A DNA stretch of 64,000 nucleotides. Origin: Vanilla planifolia. Taxonomy: Eukaryota > Streptophyta > Magnoliopsida > Asparagales > Orchidaceae. Of the stretch, positions 49,691 to 63,296 are shown piece by piece. Each line of letters opens with the position of its first letter. Within the stretch, counting starts at the first letter, position 1. Position numbers and translations under genes: made by a program. The notes beneath the pieces are model-generated. The model searched no databases, was not told where the DNA came from, and saw only the letters and a program-made list of their open reading frames with translations. The stretch spans positions 22,820,593 through 22,884,592 of the forward strand of contig CM043875.1 of assembly GCA_023846275.1 (NCBI GenBank), written 5' to 3'.

Positions 49691-52690
49691 ATCACTTAGG
49701 CAGAGTTCGAAAGCTTAATCAATTTTACGTCAGTCTTTATCCAAGTATGTTGGAAATGACCTTTCTCATTGTGTGTTGTTTGAGCCTATGATGCAGTAGT
49801 GTTGTAATGGTTGATTGCGAAAGAATGTCCAACGTTCTGTTACATTGTTTCATGCACTTGTTTTATGATCATATTTGTTGGATATAATTTGTTTGGTTTT
49901 GGAATAATATATGGCAACGTTTTTTGTGTTGTTGAACATAGTAGACTAATGGCATCTACTACAAAGATCATTTGGTATGCTTTGAGTTATGATTATGCCA
50001 CGTTCACATTCGAAATGCATATTAGTATTATCAATAAAGTGTATGAGTCATTTTTGTACCTTTGTCTTCCTTGATGAATAGTATGCATTATTGCTCAGTG
50101 TATGTCCAAAGTTTACGTTTTTTTGTGTTCATAATTCTCTTTTTTGCATGATGCTAATTACACCAGCATACTAGTTGAGGTAGTACATACAATACATCGA
50201 TTTAATCAGGAGAATTGTTAGTCTTATGTGTACTATTATGCTTTATTGTTGCATCACATTGGTACTTTGATTCTTGATGTTTATTTTGAATTGAACTTGT
50301 TTGACCTCTTAACACAAAAAATTGGATTGGTACGATGTTGTCTTAGTGCTAATAGTGATGTTAAACAATTAGTCTTATGATCGTGATTGTGCAATTGTAT
50401 TTCTTAGATCTTTCACAACTTTATGATTATTCTAACCAATAAATAGTGATACTTGTGGCATTAAGTACTTATCTAATCTTGATAAACATAATTGTTCAAT
50501 GTAACATTATGAAACTGTGTTGATATACTTAACCTGATACAATGTGATGAACCATAAAGCATCAAATTTTGCATATAGTATGTGGTAAGAATCATAGAAT
50601 ACAAAACATGCTTGTGCTATTATTATTTCAATTTTTCCCATCGTATTATAATTAGTTAATGTTGTTTAGTTTTTCTACCTTGTACAATGTGTAGATGTAT
50701 GGTGTTTAAAATTTCTCTAATTGAAATAGAGTCTTACATCATTTGGAAATGAATTCACCATCTTATATAAAAGTTGTGTTTGATTTTGTAATAGTTTTAG
50801 CCTAGTATTTAACCAACTTATTTCCTTCTTTGTGTATTAAACTTCTTAAAGACCATTTCCTTTCTTACTAGGTCAATGATCTTTAACATTTTCCATGGGT
50901 TGACTATTTTGTTTTGAACTAAACTTATTAAAACTTTGTAGTGCATTTCCATAATCAAATTCTAAAATACATTTGATTACATAGCTATAAATCATATATC
51001 AAAGCTATACTAGTGATCTGTAATGGCGTCTTATTCATAATTATTTTTAGAAAGCTAAAATAGATTCTCTTAAGTGATTTCTAATGATTGCACCACCTAA
51101 GGCACTCCTATTATTGTGTAGCGTCCTTCGAGTACTATTTAGTTTTACCCAATTTCGAGAGAGATGGGGTCTATGAGACAAGTTTCACTATTTTGATCTA
51201 TTTCAATGAATATTTTAAGATAATTCTTAATAAGTACTATTGAGATCCTCTTGTGATGTTTGGATGAGAAAGAAGCAATTGAATAATGAATAGTTATTTT
51301 TTAAAAATTATAGATAATGGCATTAGTTATTGGAATAACCTTTGCAGATATCTTAACATTCCTAGCTTTTCAAATGTTTCTACAAATTATTAAAGGTAAA
51401 GTTAGTATAACCTATCCCATAATTGATTCTTTCTTCCATTAATCCCACTATGCAATTATCAATTTTGTGATTTTACTTTTGTAAGGCTAATTGATTGAAA
51501 GATTATTTCATATGTGTTTCATACTTATTTGCTTATGTCACAACCCAAAAAGGCATGAACTATAAAGTCTTTATTGGAGCAATGTCAACACTTAGAAGCT
51601 AATTGAAAATTTAATATCCCAAGATTATCTAGAAATGGCAAAAGATTTTTTAAAATTCTTTATGTGTAGATTGATGTTTTCAATAGGCATTTTGAGTTCC
51701 ATATGTATTTATTGGATTTGAGCATCAGCTCATTTGTTTTAATTTCATCCCGTGTAGTACATGTATTGAAATTTCAATCCTTTGTTAGTGTCCATATTAT
51801 GCTTTATATTAAATTTTACCATATTGTATTATTAATGACCATCTTAGTTTTTTGCATGTTGTTCATTGTACTGGATGTCAATGCAATTGCACTAGCTCAT
51901 TAATATTTGGCTATCATATATCTTGTCCATAAGGAATTATGAGATATTAGTTGCTAATTAAGATTTGCTAAAAATGTATCCATTATTTTCTCTAATTTCT
52001 TAAGTTCAAGATAGTTTTCCTCACTTGAGAGGCTTAATTTATTCTAAGATTGCTGATAATGCCTATGATTATCCTCTTTACCATGCCATAGGAATTGATT
52101 CATGCTCTTTTCAATTTTTTTCTAAAATTGAGCTAGATGGAATCATTGACATTAGAATAAATGAAGTAATTAATATGAGTAAATCTCTAATTAGTATGAG
52201 CTTACCACCCATTAATAACATTTTTCTTCCAACCAACTATATTGTTATAAAAGTTATTAAATAAACTTTAATAACATATCATTTTTTATTAGTAAATATT
52301 TGGCAACCCAAGTATGACATTGGGACATTTGTTTTTTGAAATACTAATGACTTACAAATTTTAAATACATGGCATGAAAGCATTTTGTTGCTAGAAACTA
52401 CCTTGTTTTATGTTTATTGATTTGAAGACTGATTGAACTTTGAATGAATTTTAAAATTTTGTGTAGATTACCAATCATTTTTTCATCACTTTTTATATAA
52501 TTATTAGATTTTTGAATTACAAGCTAGATCGTACAAATTGTTCTTATTTTTAAAAACTGCTTACTTTTAAATTGAGCAATATAGCATCATTTAGCCACCC
52601 ATTGTCATAATAGATACATTATCTAGACATTTTCCAACATAGGATTTTTTGATGCACCAATAAGATTGTTTAATCTCTTTTTATCATAAT
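49691..52690. other. Gap: no gene recognised
   Basis: Open frames at 49,811-50,074 (87 codons), 51,703-51,903 and 52,025-52,264 (79 codons) have no domain, signal or exon structure that I recognise. They are Ile/Leu/Phe/Tyr-rich as expected from AT-rich DNA. If any part of this region is genic, transcript data would be needed to show it. Confidence 0.4.
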
Positions 52691-52691
52691 T

Positions 52692-55357
<2,666 letters not shown>

Positions 55358-55363
55358 TTTATT
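55358..55363 (-). terminator. Candidate poly(A) signal of the GRAS gene
   Basis: AATAAA on the minus strand about 210 bases after the stop codon, followed by a T-rich stretch. Other A-rich signals may also be used; the choice is inferred. Confidence 0.5.
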
Positions 55364-55569
55364 TCATTTTTAAAAATATATACTTTTCTGTCCAAATATT
55401 ACATTCCAAAAATATAGATGCCAAAAAGCTTATAGTAAATATCACCCATATTATAAATTTCATGACAAAGCCTTGTTGTTCTTTCCTGGGGCCATTTATA
55501 AAATCGTTTTTTTTTCTTGAGTAACTAAACGGAGGAAGACAAAATCTCTACAATAGCAAATCAGTTAAA

Positions 55570-57012
55570 TTAGGGCCACCTCCACGCCGATGTGGCAGCC
55601 AGCTCCTTGCCCCTCCAGCTCAGCACCATGGCACCCTCTCTCCTTGCCAATTGGAACCCATCTGCCGGGGCCCGCCGCAGCAGCCACTCCGCCTGTGACT
55701 CCGTGAACTCGCTGAGGTCCGCCACCACCATTCCAGCCGCTGCCATCACCTCCCTACAATTCGTTGCTGATAAACTGTTTGTCGCAGCCGAAACAGTCGA
55801 AAAGATTCTAGGTCTCAATACCGACCACTCGATCCTCCGTACTGTCTCCTCCACTGCCCCTACGGTCGCCGCCCCCGCCTCCATCGCCTCCATCGCCGCT
55901 ACAAAGTACTCCAAACCATCTGCAATCTTCTGGCGGAACGACCACTCTCCTCCACCGAAGCACTCCGTGTCGACCAAGACCACCACCTTAGCCGCCACGC
56001 GCCGCACGAAACTCATCGTGGACATCCCGATCGCTCGGAAGACCGCAGGATATAGCACCACCGCCACGGCATCGCCGGAGGCCGTTCTCAAGCCTCCGAT
56101 CCCGCTGATGTAAACGAATTCGACCGTCAGAGGTACCCCGATCCCGCGGGCGAAGTCACGGAGATTCTCCGCAGCGAGGACAATCTCAGCTGTCTCCTCG
56201 GCGGCGACGGCAGTGATGCGGATGGAAGGTGTGGCGTTGCGGGCAGCGCGGGAACGGGTTGCCACTTCTTGGGTGAAGGAAGACCACTGGCCTCCTAGGC
56301 CAAGGTCGAAATCGATTAGGTGGAGGGAGGAAGCGCCGTCGAGTGACTCGAGGAGGGTCTGGTTGGCGGTGAAGGCGGTGAATTGGGGTATGGGGGACAG
56401 GTCAGAGAGGGATTTCTGGGCAGCGATGCGGCGGACGAGTTCCAACGGCGAGAGCGGAGGTTCGGCTACGGGGCGGTTGGGGATGGGAAGGAGAGAAAGG
56501 AGTGCATCCTTGAAGTGAAAGGTGGCTCTTTGCAGCGTACCGCCGGAAGAGTAGGGTTGGAGGGCATTGAGCCGCGCCAATATCGAATAGGCGGAGTTGA
56601 GATCGCCGGTTTCTGAAGCGAGGGCGGCTCGGAGGAGGAGATCGAGGTGGGAAGCATCGAAGGCAACTACCGGAGGCGGGACAACCGGGGACGTAGGCGC
56701 GTCAAAGAAGGTGCATGATTCGTCAATATCCAAGCAGGGGCTGTCGGCGAGTAGCCAGGAGAGGGGGTCCAAGAAGTCATCGACGGTGGTGGCAGAGCTC
56801 GCTGGTACAACGAAGGTGTTTGGGTCCCAGTGTAGGTTGGGAGTGGACGCGCCACCGGGAGCACAGATGCCGGCGGCTGTGGGAGGGCTGGAGGTGAGGT
56901 GGGGATCTAGGACGGATGTGGGCTCGTAGAGAGCGGTGTCGTCGAATGGCTTGGGTTGCTCGCGAAGCTCGGGTATGGAGTTTCCAAGGGGAAAGGTTTT
57001 GGGCAGCTTCAT
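55570..57012 (-). CDS. SCL15: GRAS-family transcription regulator, SCARECROW-LIKE 15 / HAM type
   Basis: A 480-residue single-exon gene. GRAS proteins act in the nucleus with DNA-binding partners; HAM-class members work with WUSCHEL-type factors in meristems, and Arabidopsis SCL15 represses seed-maturation genes with a histone deacetylase. Seen here: a variable Pro/Ser/Asp-rich N-terminus (1-118); first leucine-rich region with LDLLLRAALASETGDLNSA and SILARLN (123-149); LQRATFHFKDALLSLLP (160-176); SPIPQFTAFTANQTLLESL (206-224); the VHIID-type motif as HLIDFD (231-236) then GLGGQW; TAVAAEE (267-273); SFRQKIADGLEYFVAAMEAM (358-377) where PFYRE lies; and an intact SAW end (S475-A476-W477). MKLP start, length and FHFKDAL, SPIP..., SAWRWP wording fit SCL15 better than the longer HAM1-3. 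Coding DNA is strongly GC-rich, unlike everything around it. Start: first ATG after the TATA box. Confidence 0.93.
   Translation of the reverse strand: MKLPKTFPLGNSIPELREQPKPFDDTALYEPTSVLDPHLTSSPPTAAGICAPGGASTPNLHWDPNTFVVPASSATTVDDFLDPLSWLLADSPCLDIDESCTFFDAPTSPVVPPPVVAFDASHLDLLLRAALASETGDLNSAYSILARLNALQPYSSGGTLQRATFHFKDALLSLLPIPNRPVAEPPLSPLELVRRIAAQKSLSDLSPIPQFTAFTANQTLLESLDGASSLHLIDFDLGLGGQWSSFTQEVATRSRAARNATPSIRITAVAAEETAEIVLAAENLRDFARGIGVPLTVEFVYISGIGGLRTASGDAVAVVLYPAVFRAIGMSTMSFVRRVAAKVVVLVDTECFGGGEWSFRQKIADGLEYFVAAMEAMEAGAATVGAVEETVRRIEWSVLRPRIFSTVSAATNSLSATNCREVMAAAGMVVADLSEFTESQAEWLLRRAPADGFQLARREGAMVLSWRGKELAATSAWRWP
56564..56584 (-). promoter_or_regulatory. miR171 target site in the GRAS mRNA
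   Basis: The plus strand here equals mature miR171 from its third base on (ATTGAGCCGCGCCAATAT and the final C), so the mRNA pairs at 19 of 21 positions, with mismatches only at the first two bases of the microRNA. It overlaps codons 143-150 and encodes ILARLN, the usual place and peptide for miR171 sites in HAM genes. Pairing covers the cleavage position (10-11). Confidence 0.9.
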
Positions 57013-57101
57013 TCGTGAAGTGGAGACAACTAAAACCCGCGTTTCTTCGTCGTATGGGTGTGCTGTGGGGAAGGAGTTGGCGATGATTGATGAGGGGAGA
57101 G

Positions 57102-57107
57102 TTTATA
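57102..57107 (-). promoter_or_regulatory. TATA box of the GRAS gene
   Basis: CCATATAAAC on the minus strand, about 90 bases before the ATG, followed by a CT-rich stretch (CTCTCCCCTC) typical of plant transcription starts. It predicts a 5' leader of roughly 60 bases. Confidence 0.65.
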
Positions 57108-57240
57108 TGGTTTATGTTTTGTGGATGTATGCATCATTCAAACGCATGTGTGGATGTATCTCATGATGATGGTGTAAATGAGTCATGCAATGGATGAACG
57201 CATCCTTTTTATCCATGTTACTAAAATAAAGTCTTCAATA

Positions 57241-57306
57241 TGATACAATATATTGATTGTCTTCAATGAATGATGATACAATATATTGATTGTCTTCAAT
57301 GAATAA
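57241..57306. repeat. 33-bp tandem duplication in the GRAS gene upstream region
   Basis: Two adjacent units (57,241-57,273 and 57,274-57,306) beginning TGATACAATATATTGATTGT agree at all but one base; a partial third (GTCTTCAATATGA) precedes them at 57,231. About 230-295 bases before the start codon. Confidence 0.93.
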
Positions 57307-60300
57307 AAGTGACAATAATATATATTTTTGTATTAGTAGTTAAAATGTACCTAAGTGTGCAAGCTAGATTTGTTTTGTGGCCAATAATTGATGTCATTGT
57401 GATTGAAAATCTAAGCAATATCCATGACCATTATGTCTTTTAGGGTTTAGAACATGGGTAAAAAAATTATATTCACACATACAAATCAAACAAGCATAGC
57501 CTAATTTACTTTTGCAAGTTTTAATAATAAGAAATAAAAAGTCAATAATATTTATTTATCATGGATGATATTGAATATTAAATTAATAAATAAATATATA
57601 TTTTAAAAATATTAAAAAGTTGTGTTACATAATCTATCATTAAAAAATTTTATTGGATTAATATTGCAATTAATGAGAAACACCAACTAAATCTAATCCA
57701 AAGGGTAACAATAATATCCTAAAGAGATGAAAAAAGTAAGAACAACAAATTTTACATGTTTTGACCACATATTAGGCCTATAGAAATAGAATTACAGGGC
57801 ATTTATACCAATCAAATGAGCCCAAAATAATTATATACAAAATAAAAAGAAAATGATTTTATTTCTTAACTGTTGAAATACATTTTAAAAAATATTATTG
57901 AGAAAATGTGTTCTTTGTAATCTATTGTTAAAAATTACTTATTTTATTAATATTAAACAAGTAAAAAGCATTACTAAGATCAGATGCAAAAGTGACTAAG
58001 TATTTACTTGAATAAATGAAGAAAAAACTACCACCAAGTTTTACATACTTCATCCATAAAATTAGGACTATGTCTATAGAAGTAGAAGATATTTTTTTGG
58101 CAACTATCTTCTTTTTTTTGTGCATCCTATTTTCTACTTCTTTTAAAAACCATTATTTTAAGAAATCAAAATATAAGTTATATTTCAAATTTTAATAAAA
58201 TCACATAAAATAATTACATGCCTTTTCAAAAAACTAAAAATTAATTTAACAAGTACAAAACTAAAAATTTAGTACATGTATATGATTATATAATAAAAAT
58301 AGTTGATACAACATCTTCAATAATATGATATATGATAAACTAAAACATCTATATTATAATAGTGAAAGATATTATGTTTTTCAAAACTTTCTTAGAATCT
58401 TATATTGTGCATCTTCATTAGTTGAAAGTGTTAGACTATAAAATAGATTGAGCCAACTTATAATTGCTTAGTAGATAAAAATTATACACATACATATAAG
58501 ATAATATATATAACTTTAGGGTTATGCTATATGTTGAGTCAATAACATATCCATCACATCCCATCCATTTTAACATTAAAAAACATACTAAATTACTCAA
58601 AAATATCATAGTTTTAAGTAAAAAAAAAGTAGCAACATCATGGATCAATAGCATACCTATAACACATGTGACATTACCATTTTTTGAAATTAATTTTTTT
58701 AAGAAATTCATTCACATGATCAAATAGTAAAATCTAAATAAAACTATATAAGAGATATTATATTCCATTCCAAACTAAGTTCATACAATATCCATTATAG
58801 CATAACAATATTATTATAATAACTAGAGCAATCATAATACATGATTGCTAAGTCAAAATAAGGATAATTAAAGCAATGAGCTAGTATCTTTGTGTTCTCA
58901 CTATTTTCCTATAGTTTTGTAGAGTGCATCATTTTTTACTTGTAATTATTAAGTTAAAAAATAGCTAAGCTAATTGATACTAGTTTAGTGGATAAAAATT
59001 ATATATTATACATGTAAATCAATAAATTTTTAGAGTCATACCCTATGCTAGGTTAAGAACATATCATAACACATACAAAAGAATAAAACTAATCATGTAG
59101 ACATGCATAATAACAAAATGCTTCAATTAGAAGCACTGATGTAATGTAATAATACCACTTTACCCATTTAATATTTTCATTGATTTATTTATCTTTTTAA
59201 TAATCAAATGATCCATTGCATTTTAAATTACAAATTCTTTTTTATTAGCTTGACTTTACCTATTATATCATAATATGTACTTTCAAGGGCCTCATTTAAT
59301 ATAACAGTTTGAATACTTTGGTTAATAAAAGGATGCACTCTCATGGGTCCCATCTAATATAAGTAGAACATTTATTTAATTTTTTATAGAATTTAAAATT
59401 TTTTATGTGATAGAAGATAAAATATAAGATGTACTCTTGTGAGTTCAATCTAGACTTAGTAAGACATTTTTTCACTTCATTAAATGAATTAAGTTTACTT
59501 TTTAAGGAATCTCATATTAAATCCTATTTTTTATTTTGTTCTCTTATTTGAGCTAATGAGCTTTCCATTATTTGTAGAAAATGATTCTCATGCAATATCA
59601 AGTTATATATGTAAATTAATTTCCAAAACATGAACATGTGAAGTAAACTATTCTCAATCTTGATAAATATGTATATAAGTATGATATACATAATCATCTC
59701 TCATAAAACCATTTGATTAATTGAATCAATTTCAAAAAAAGCCTACTAATAAATCAAGCATACAAACATGTGAAGCTTGCAAGCAACCAATAAACATATG
59801 ATGTATGTGAAATAGGTACGAAATTATTACTTAATTACCTTTTCAATTATTTATATTCCTAAATCTCTAAAATATATTCATCATCATAATAATCAAATGT
59901 ACATAAGCTACATAACAATGCTTATCTCAATTTCCAATATGTAGTAATTTAACCTTAGTTGATTTGATTTGATTTGAAATATTTTTAAACTCCAATTTTC
60001 TTGATTTTTTCTCACTTTGTTGCACATGAAACTTTCCAAATTCCCTTTTAATTTTCCTTTTTTTTTGCTTCTCCCTCCTTTTGCTTGATGTGGCTTGGTT
60101 GCACCACTCTTTTTCCTCTCCTTTCTTCCTCTTCAACTAGATAGCCATTCCTCCCTAAATGTTTTAAAATTTTTTTGCACATCTCTTCTCCCTTCTTATC
60201 ACTCCTTCCTTTGGGAAGGTCCGATTCATGTATTTTTCTCTCCCAACCAATCTCTTTCATCAAACTCTAGTTCTTTTATCTTTTTCCTAACATATCTTCT

Positions 60301-61369
60301 CTAGTGCACTTATAAAAGTCAAATTAGATTTCATTATAATAAAATGGGCCATTTTTCTTTATTACCAATTAGGCATTTTATTCATATACAACATGTTAGA
60401 AAATGAAACATGCCTAAAACATTTCATTACCTCATGCTCATATCATATAAGAAAAAGCAAGAAAGTTTAGTACATGGCAAGCAATACATCATGTTATAAA
60501 TCATCTCTTATTTTTTCATGAAATTTGGCTTCATGAAGTAATATTCTTCCTTCAATCTTCTTCCCTTCCTAGATAGTACTCAAGACTTTTTCTAAATCAC
60601 TTGTTAACCTCTTTTCCTATTGTTCTCTAGTTCTTTTTCTTTTATTTGGCTTGAATACAATTAGCAATACTTCTTTAATTTCCCAAAAAAAACCTTGTCT
60701 ACTTATTCTCCCCTTTTTAAACCTTTGACTGTTTTTTAAATTGTATCAACAAATGCTTCCATTCAGTTAACAAAGTCTTCCTCTTCTGTAACCAACCATG
60801 TTTGCTCCACTTTTAGTAGTTTTTGTAACTTGGAATCACTACTTGGTCTAAACTTCTATTGTCAGATTCTTAGGATTTTGGGAAAAAAATTAAAGGCAAT
60901 TTTATTAAAACTTGTGTATTAAGAAAAATTTTAAGAATTATTTATCAAGATAATTTATAACAATTTATTATCTAATTTATTTGGTTCCTTTTGATGAATT
61001 CAACTAGTTAGCTAAAATTCAAATTTTTTTGACATTGTCGAGAAGTTTTAATAAATTTTCAAATAAAAATTTGTATTATAATTATTTTATTTTTTCCTTT
61101 TGAAATCATTTTCCTTAATTTTTGTGATCATGTCACCTCTTTTTCATGCTAAATTTAATATCAAACTTCTTTATAAATCTATGTCTTGGTCTATTTTAAA
61201 GCCTCATTTTTATAATTTTTCAAGCCCATTTATTATTTCTAATACTTCTTGGAACATTTCAAGGATTATAACCAAATTGATTATTTAGGTTTATAAAGCT
61301 CTAATCTTATATTTTATTTTTTAAATAACTCTTATTTCTATTAACTTGAAGTCATTTAGCTTACAAAAA
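57307..61369 (-). mobile_element. AT-rich region, probably decayed LTR of the downstream Ty3 element
   Basis: No gene. It follows a Ty3 integrase relic on the minus strand, so 3' untranslated sequence and the 3' LTR are expected here. A purine tract on the minus strand (CT on plus, about 60,040-60,300) fits the pattern of other LTRs. LTR ends could not be fixed. Opposed open frames at 59,927-60,304 come from that tract; those at 57,928-58,125, 58,436-58,727 and 61,100-61,288 have no domain. Confidence 0.35.
60040..60300. repeat. Pyrimidine-rich tract (purine on minus)
   Basis: CT-dominated sequence such as CTTCTCCCTCCTTTTGCTT and CCTCTCCTTTCTTCCTCTTC. Confidence 0.75.
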
Positions 61370-62780
61370 TTTATATACATAATATTTTTCACTTACCACT
61401 CCCACTTGAGATATCATACCCGTTTTATGATGATATATGATTTTCTTTAACAAATTAAGTAATTTTCTAATCATTTTCAAGAAGTTAAGATAATACAAAA
61501 TAATTAAGAGCTCAATTCTATAAGATGCTACAAATCCTTTTATCATATGAGAATTTTATCCCCAAAATTTAGAATACATACAAATATTTCTTTCTCATCT
61601 CATCTTCTAATTCCTAGGTAGCCTCCTTTTTTGTTGATTTGATTATAGTACCTTGACTACAAAAATCTTTTTGTTCCTTAGCCTTTTAATTTCTTTCATC
61701 AATATCTTCATTAGTTTTTTTCATGTGTCTAACCTAGATGTATCTCCATCATACCTAAATCAAAAATTAAGTACATGTGATAGATCTATCACATACTTTC
61801 TTAGTAAAGAAATGTGAAATATATTATAGTTCTCAATTAAATTTATTAACAATATCACTATATATGCAACTTTTTCAATTTTTTCAAATTTGGAAAAGAC
61901 CAATGTATCTCTATTTTAACTTTCCTTTGTCAAATCTTGTGACACTTGTCATAAGATTCACCTTAATAAAGACTTCAACTTGTAATGTTTAAAGTTGCAG
62001 TGTTTTTCTTGTATTCTTGTGCTTTTGTTATCTTTTCTCTCATTACTTATAATTTCTTAATGGTTTCTAAGATAATCTTTAGTCCCACCGGTGCCTTTTT
62101 AGTTTCAGCATACTAACATATTGTGATCGACACTCTTTCTATATAATGACTCCAATGTTATCATTTAAATACTTGATTGGTAATTGTTATTATATACAAA
62201 CTTGATTAGTGGTAGATGTGTATCCTAACTTTCACTAAAGTGTGATGCACATAATCTTAGCATGCCTTCCAAAATGTTGATTGTTCATTCTATTTAATTA
62301 TATATTTGAGAATGAAACATTGTACTAAACTTTAATTGTTTCCAAGTTGTTCTTAAACTTTCCTTTAAAATTGTAAAATAAATCTCAAATCTCAATTGAG
62401 CACTTGATTTAAGCAAACCATGTAATTTCACTATTTGATCTATATAAAGTTGTGCATTTTTCTCCATTGTATAGCTTTTTTGATCAATAAAAAAGGTGTC
62501 ATTTTTATAAACCTATCCACAATCACTCATATATAGTCTTTTTCTTATTTAGCCCTAAGAAAACCAATACTAGAGTTTATGAAAATTCCTTTCTACTTAC
62601 ACATTGGTATAAGAAGAGGTTATAATGTTTTAGTGAGTTGTTGATGCACACTCTTAACTTATTGATAGATTAAGTATTTACTCATAAAATCTTGAACATT
62701 ATTTTTCATTCCTAACTAGAAAAATCTCCCCTTCATATCATAATTCATTGATATTAATGACAAAGACATAGTCAAGGAAG
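61370..62780 (-). pseudogene. Ty3-type integrase relic with C-terminal extension
   Basis: Inserts element DNA into the host in intact copies. Minus-strand reading from 62,780 keeps one frame for long stretches: YDMKGRFF*LGMKNNVQDF (zinc-binding N-terminus), VIVDRFIKMTPFLLIKK (family V.VDRLTKSAHF), then FSTMFHSQIYN (family FSTAFHPQTDGQSER), INILEGMLRLCA, HLPLIKFVYNNNYQSSI (family HLPL.EFAYNNSYQ.SI), LYRKS, KGKLK*RYIGLFQI (family KGKLSPR.IGPFEI), HISLLRKYVIDLSHVLNF (family VFHVSMLRKYV.DPSHVL) and IKRLRNKKIFVVKVL. This wording is typical of the Tekay/del chromovirus lineage. Many stops, including at conserved Trp and Gln. Reverse transcriptase should follow at higher coordinates but was not readable. 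Confidence 0.88.
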
Positions 62781-63296
62781 ATAGAATAGGAGATTTAGTT
62801 TGGGATATTGAAGATACTTTTTCACAAAAGCTAGAATGATTAAAAGAATTTCTAGAAGATAAGAGAAGCTAGTGTCTTCCAATTTGCAATAGCTTAACAT
62901 TTTGCAATAAAGCAATTCTTTAACTTAAAGATATCAAATACGTTAGTAGTAAGAAATTACCACTTCATTATAGTACTTGAAGGAGATCTACATGTTCCAA
63001 ACAATCTTCTAATATCAACTTATGAGGTAAAGAAAACATTGATTGAATTAGGAGTGCAATATAAAAAGACTAATACGTGCCTTAATAATTACATTTTATA
63101 TTAAAATGAGTACAATTTTTTGAATGAGTGTCTTGAATTTGAGAAATCAAGGTGAAAGTAGATAGAATTAAGAAAAAATGTGACATTTTAATAAAAGTTA
63201 TATTATATTTGTCACTCATTCCATATTTTATGAAATATTTTAAGCCAAAAACATGAAAATAATTTTCTATAGTTCATCAGTAGTGAAGGAAGTGTG
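62781..63296. other. Gap: no gene; ends in a polypurine-like run
   Basis: AT-rich. GTAGTGAAGGAAGTG directly precedes an LTR-like start at 63,297 and would serve as a plus-strand polypurine tract. Confidence 0.35.

Noticed and set aside
49811..50074. 87-codon plus-strand frame
   Set aside because: No recognisable domain or homologue, and composition as expected from AT-rich DNA. Kept only as a note in the gap entry.
55592..56929. Several plus-strand and other-frame reading frames across the GRAS gene (173, 110, 101 codons and shorter)
   Set aside because: GC-rich coding DNA has few stops in other frames. They overlap the GRAS gene fully, have no domains, and are shadows.
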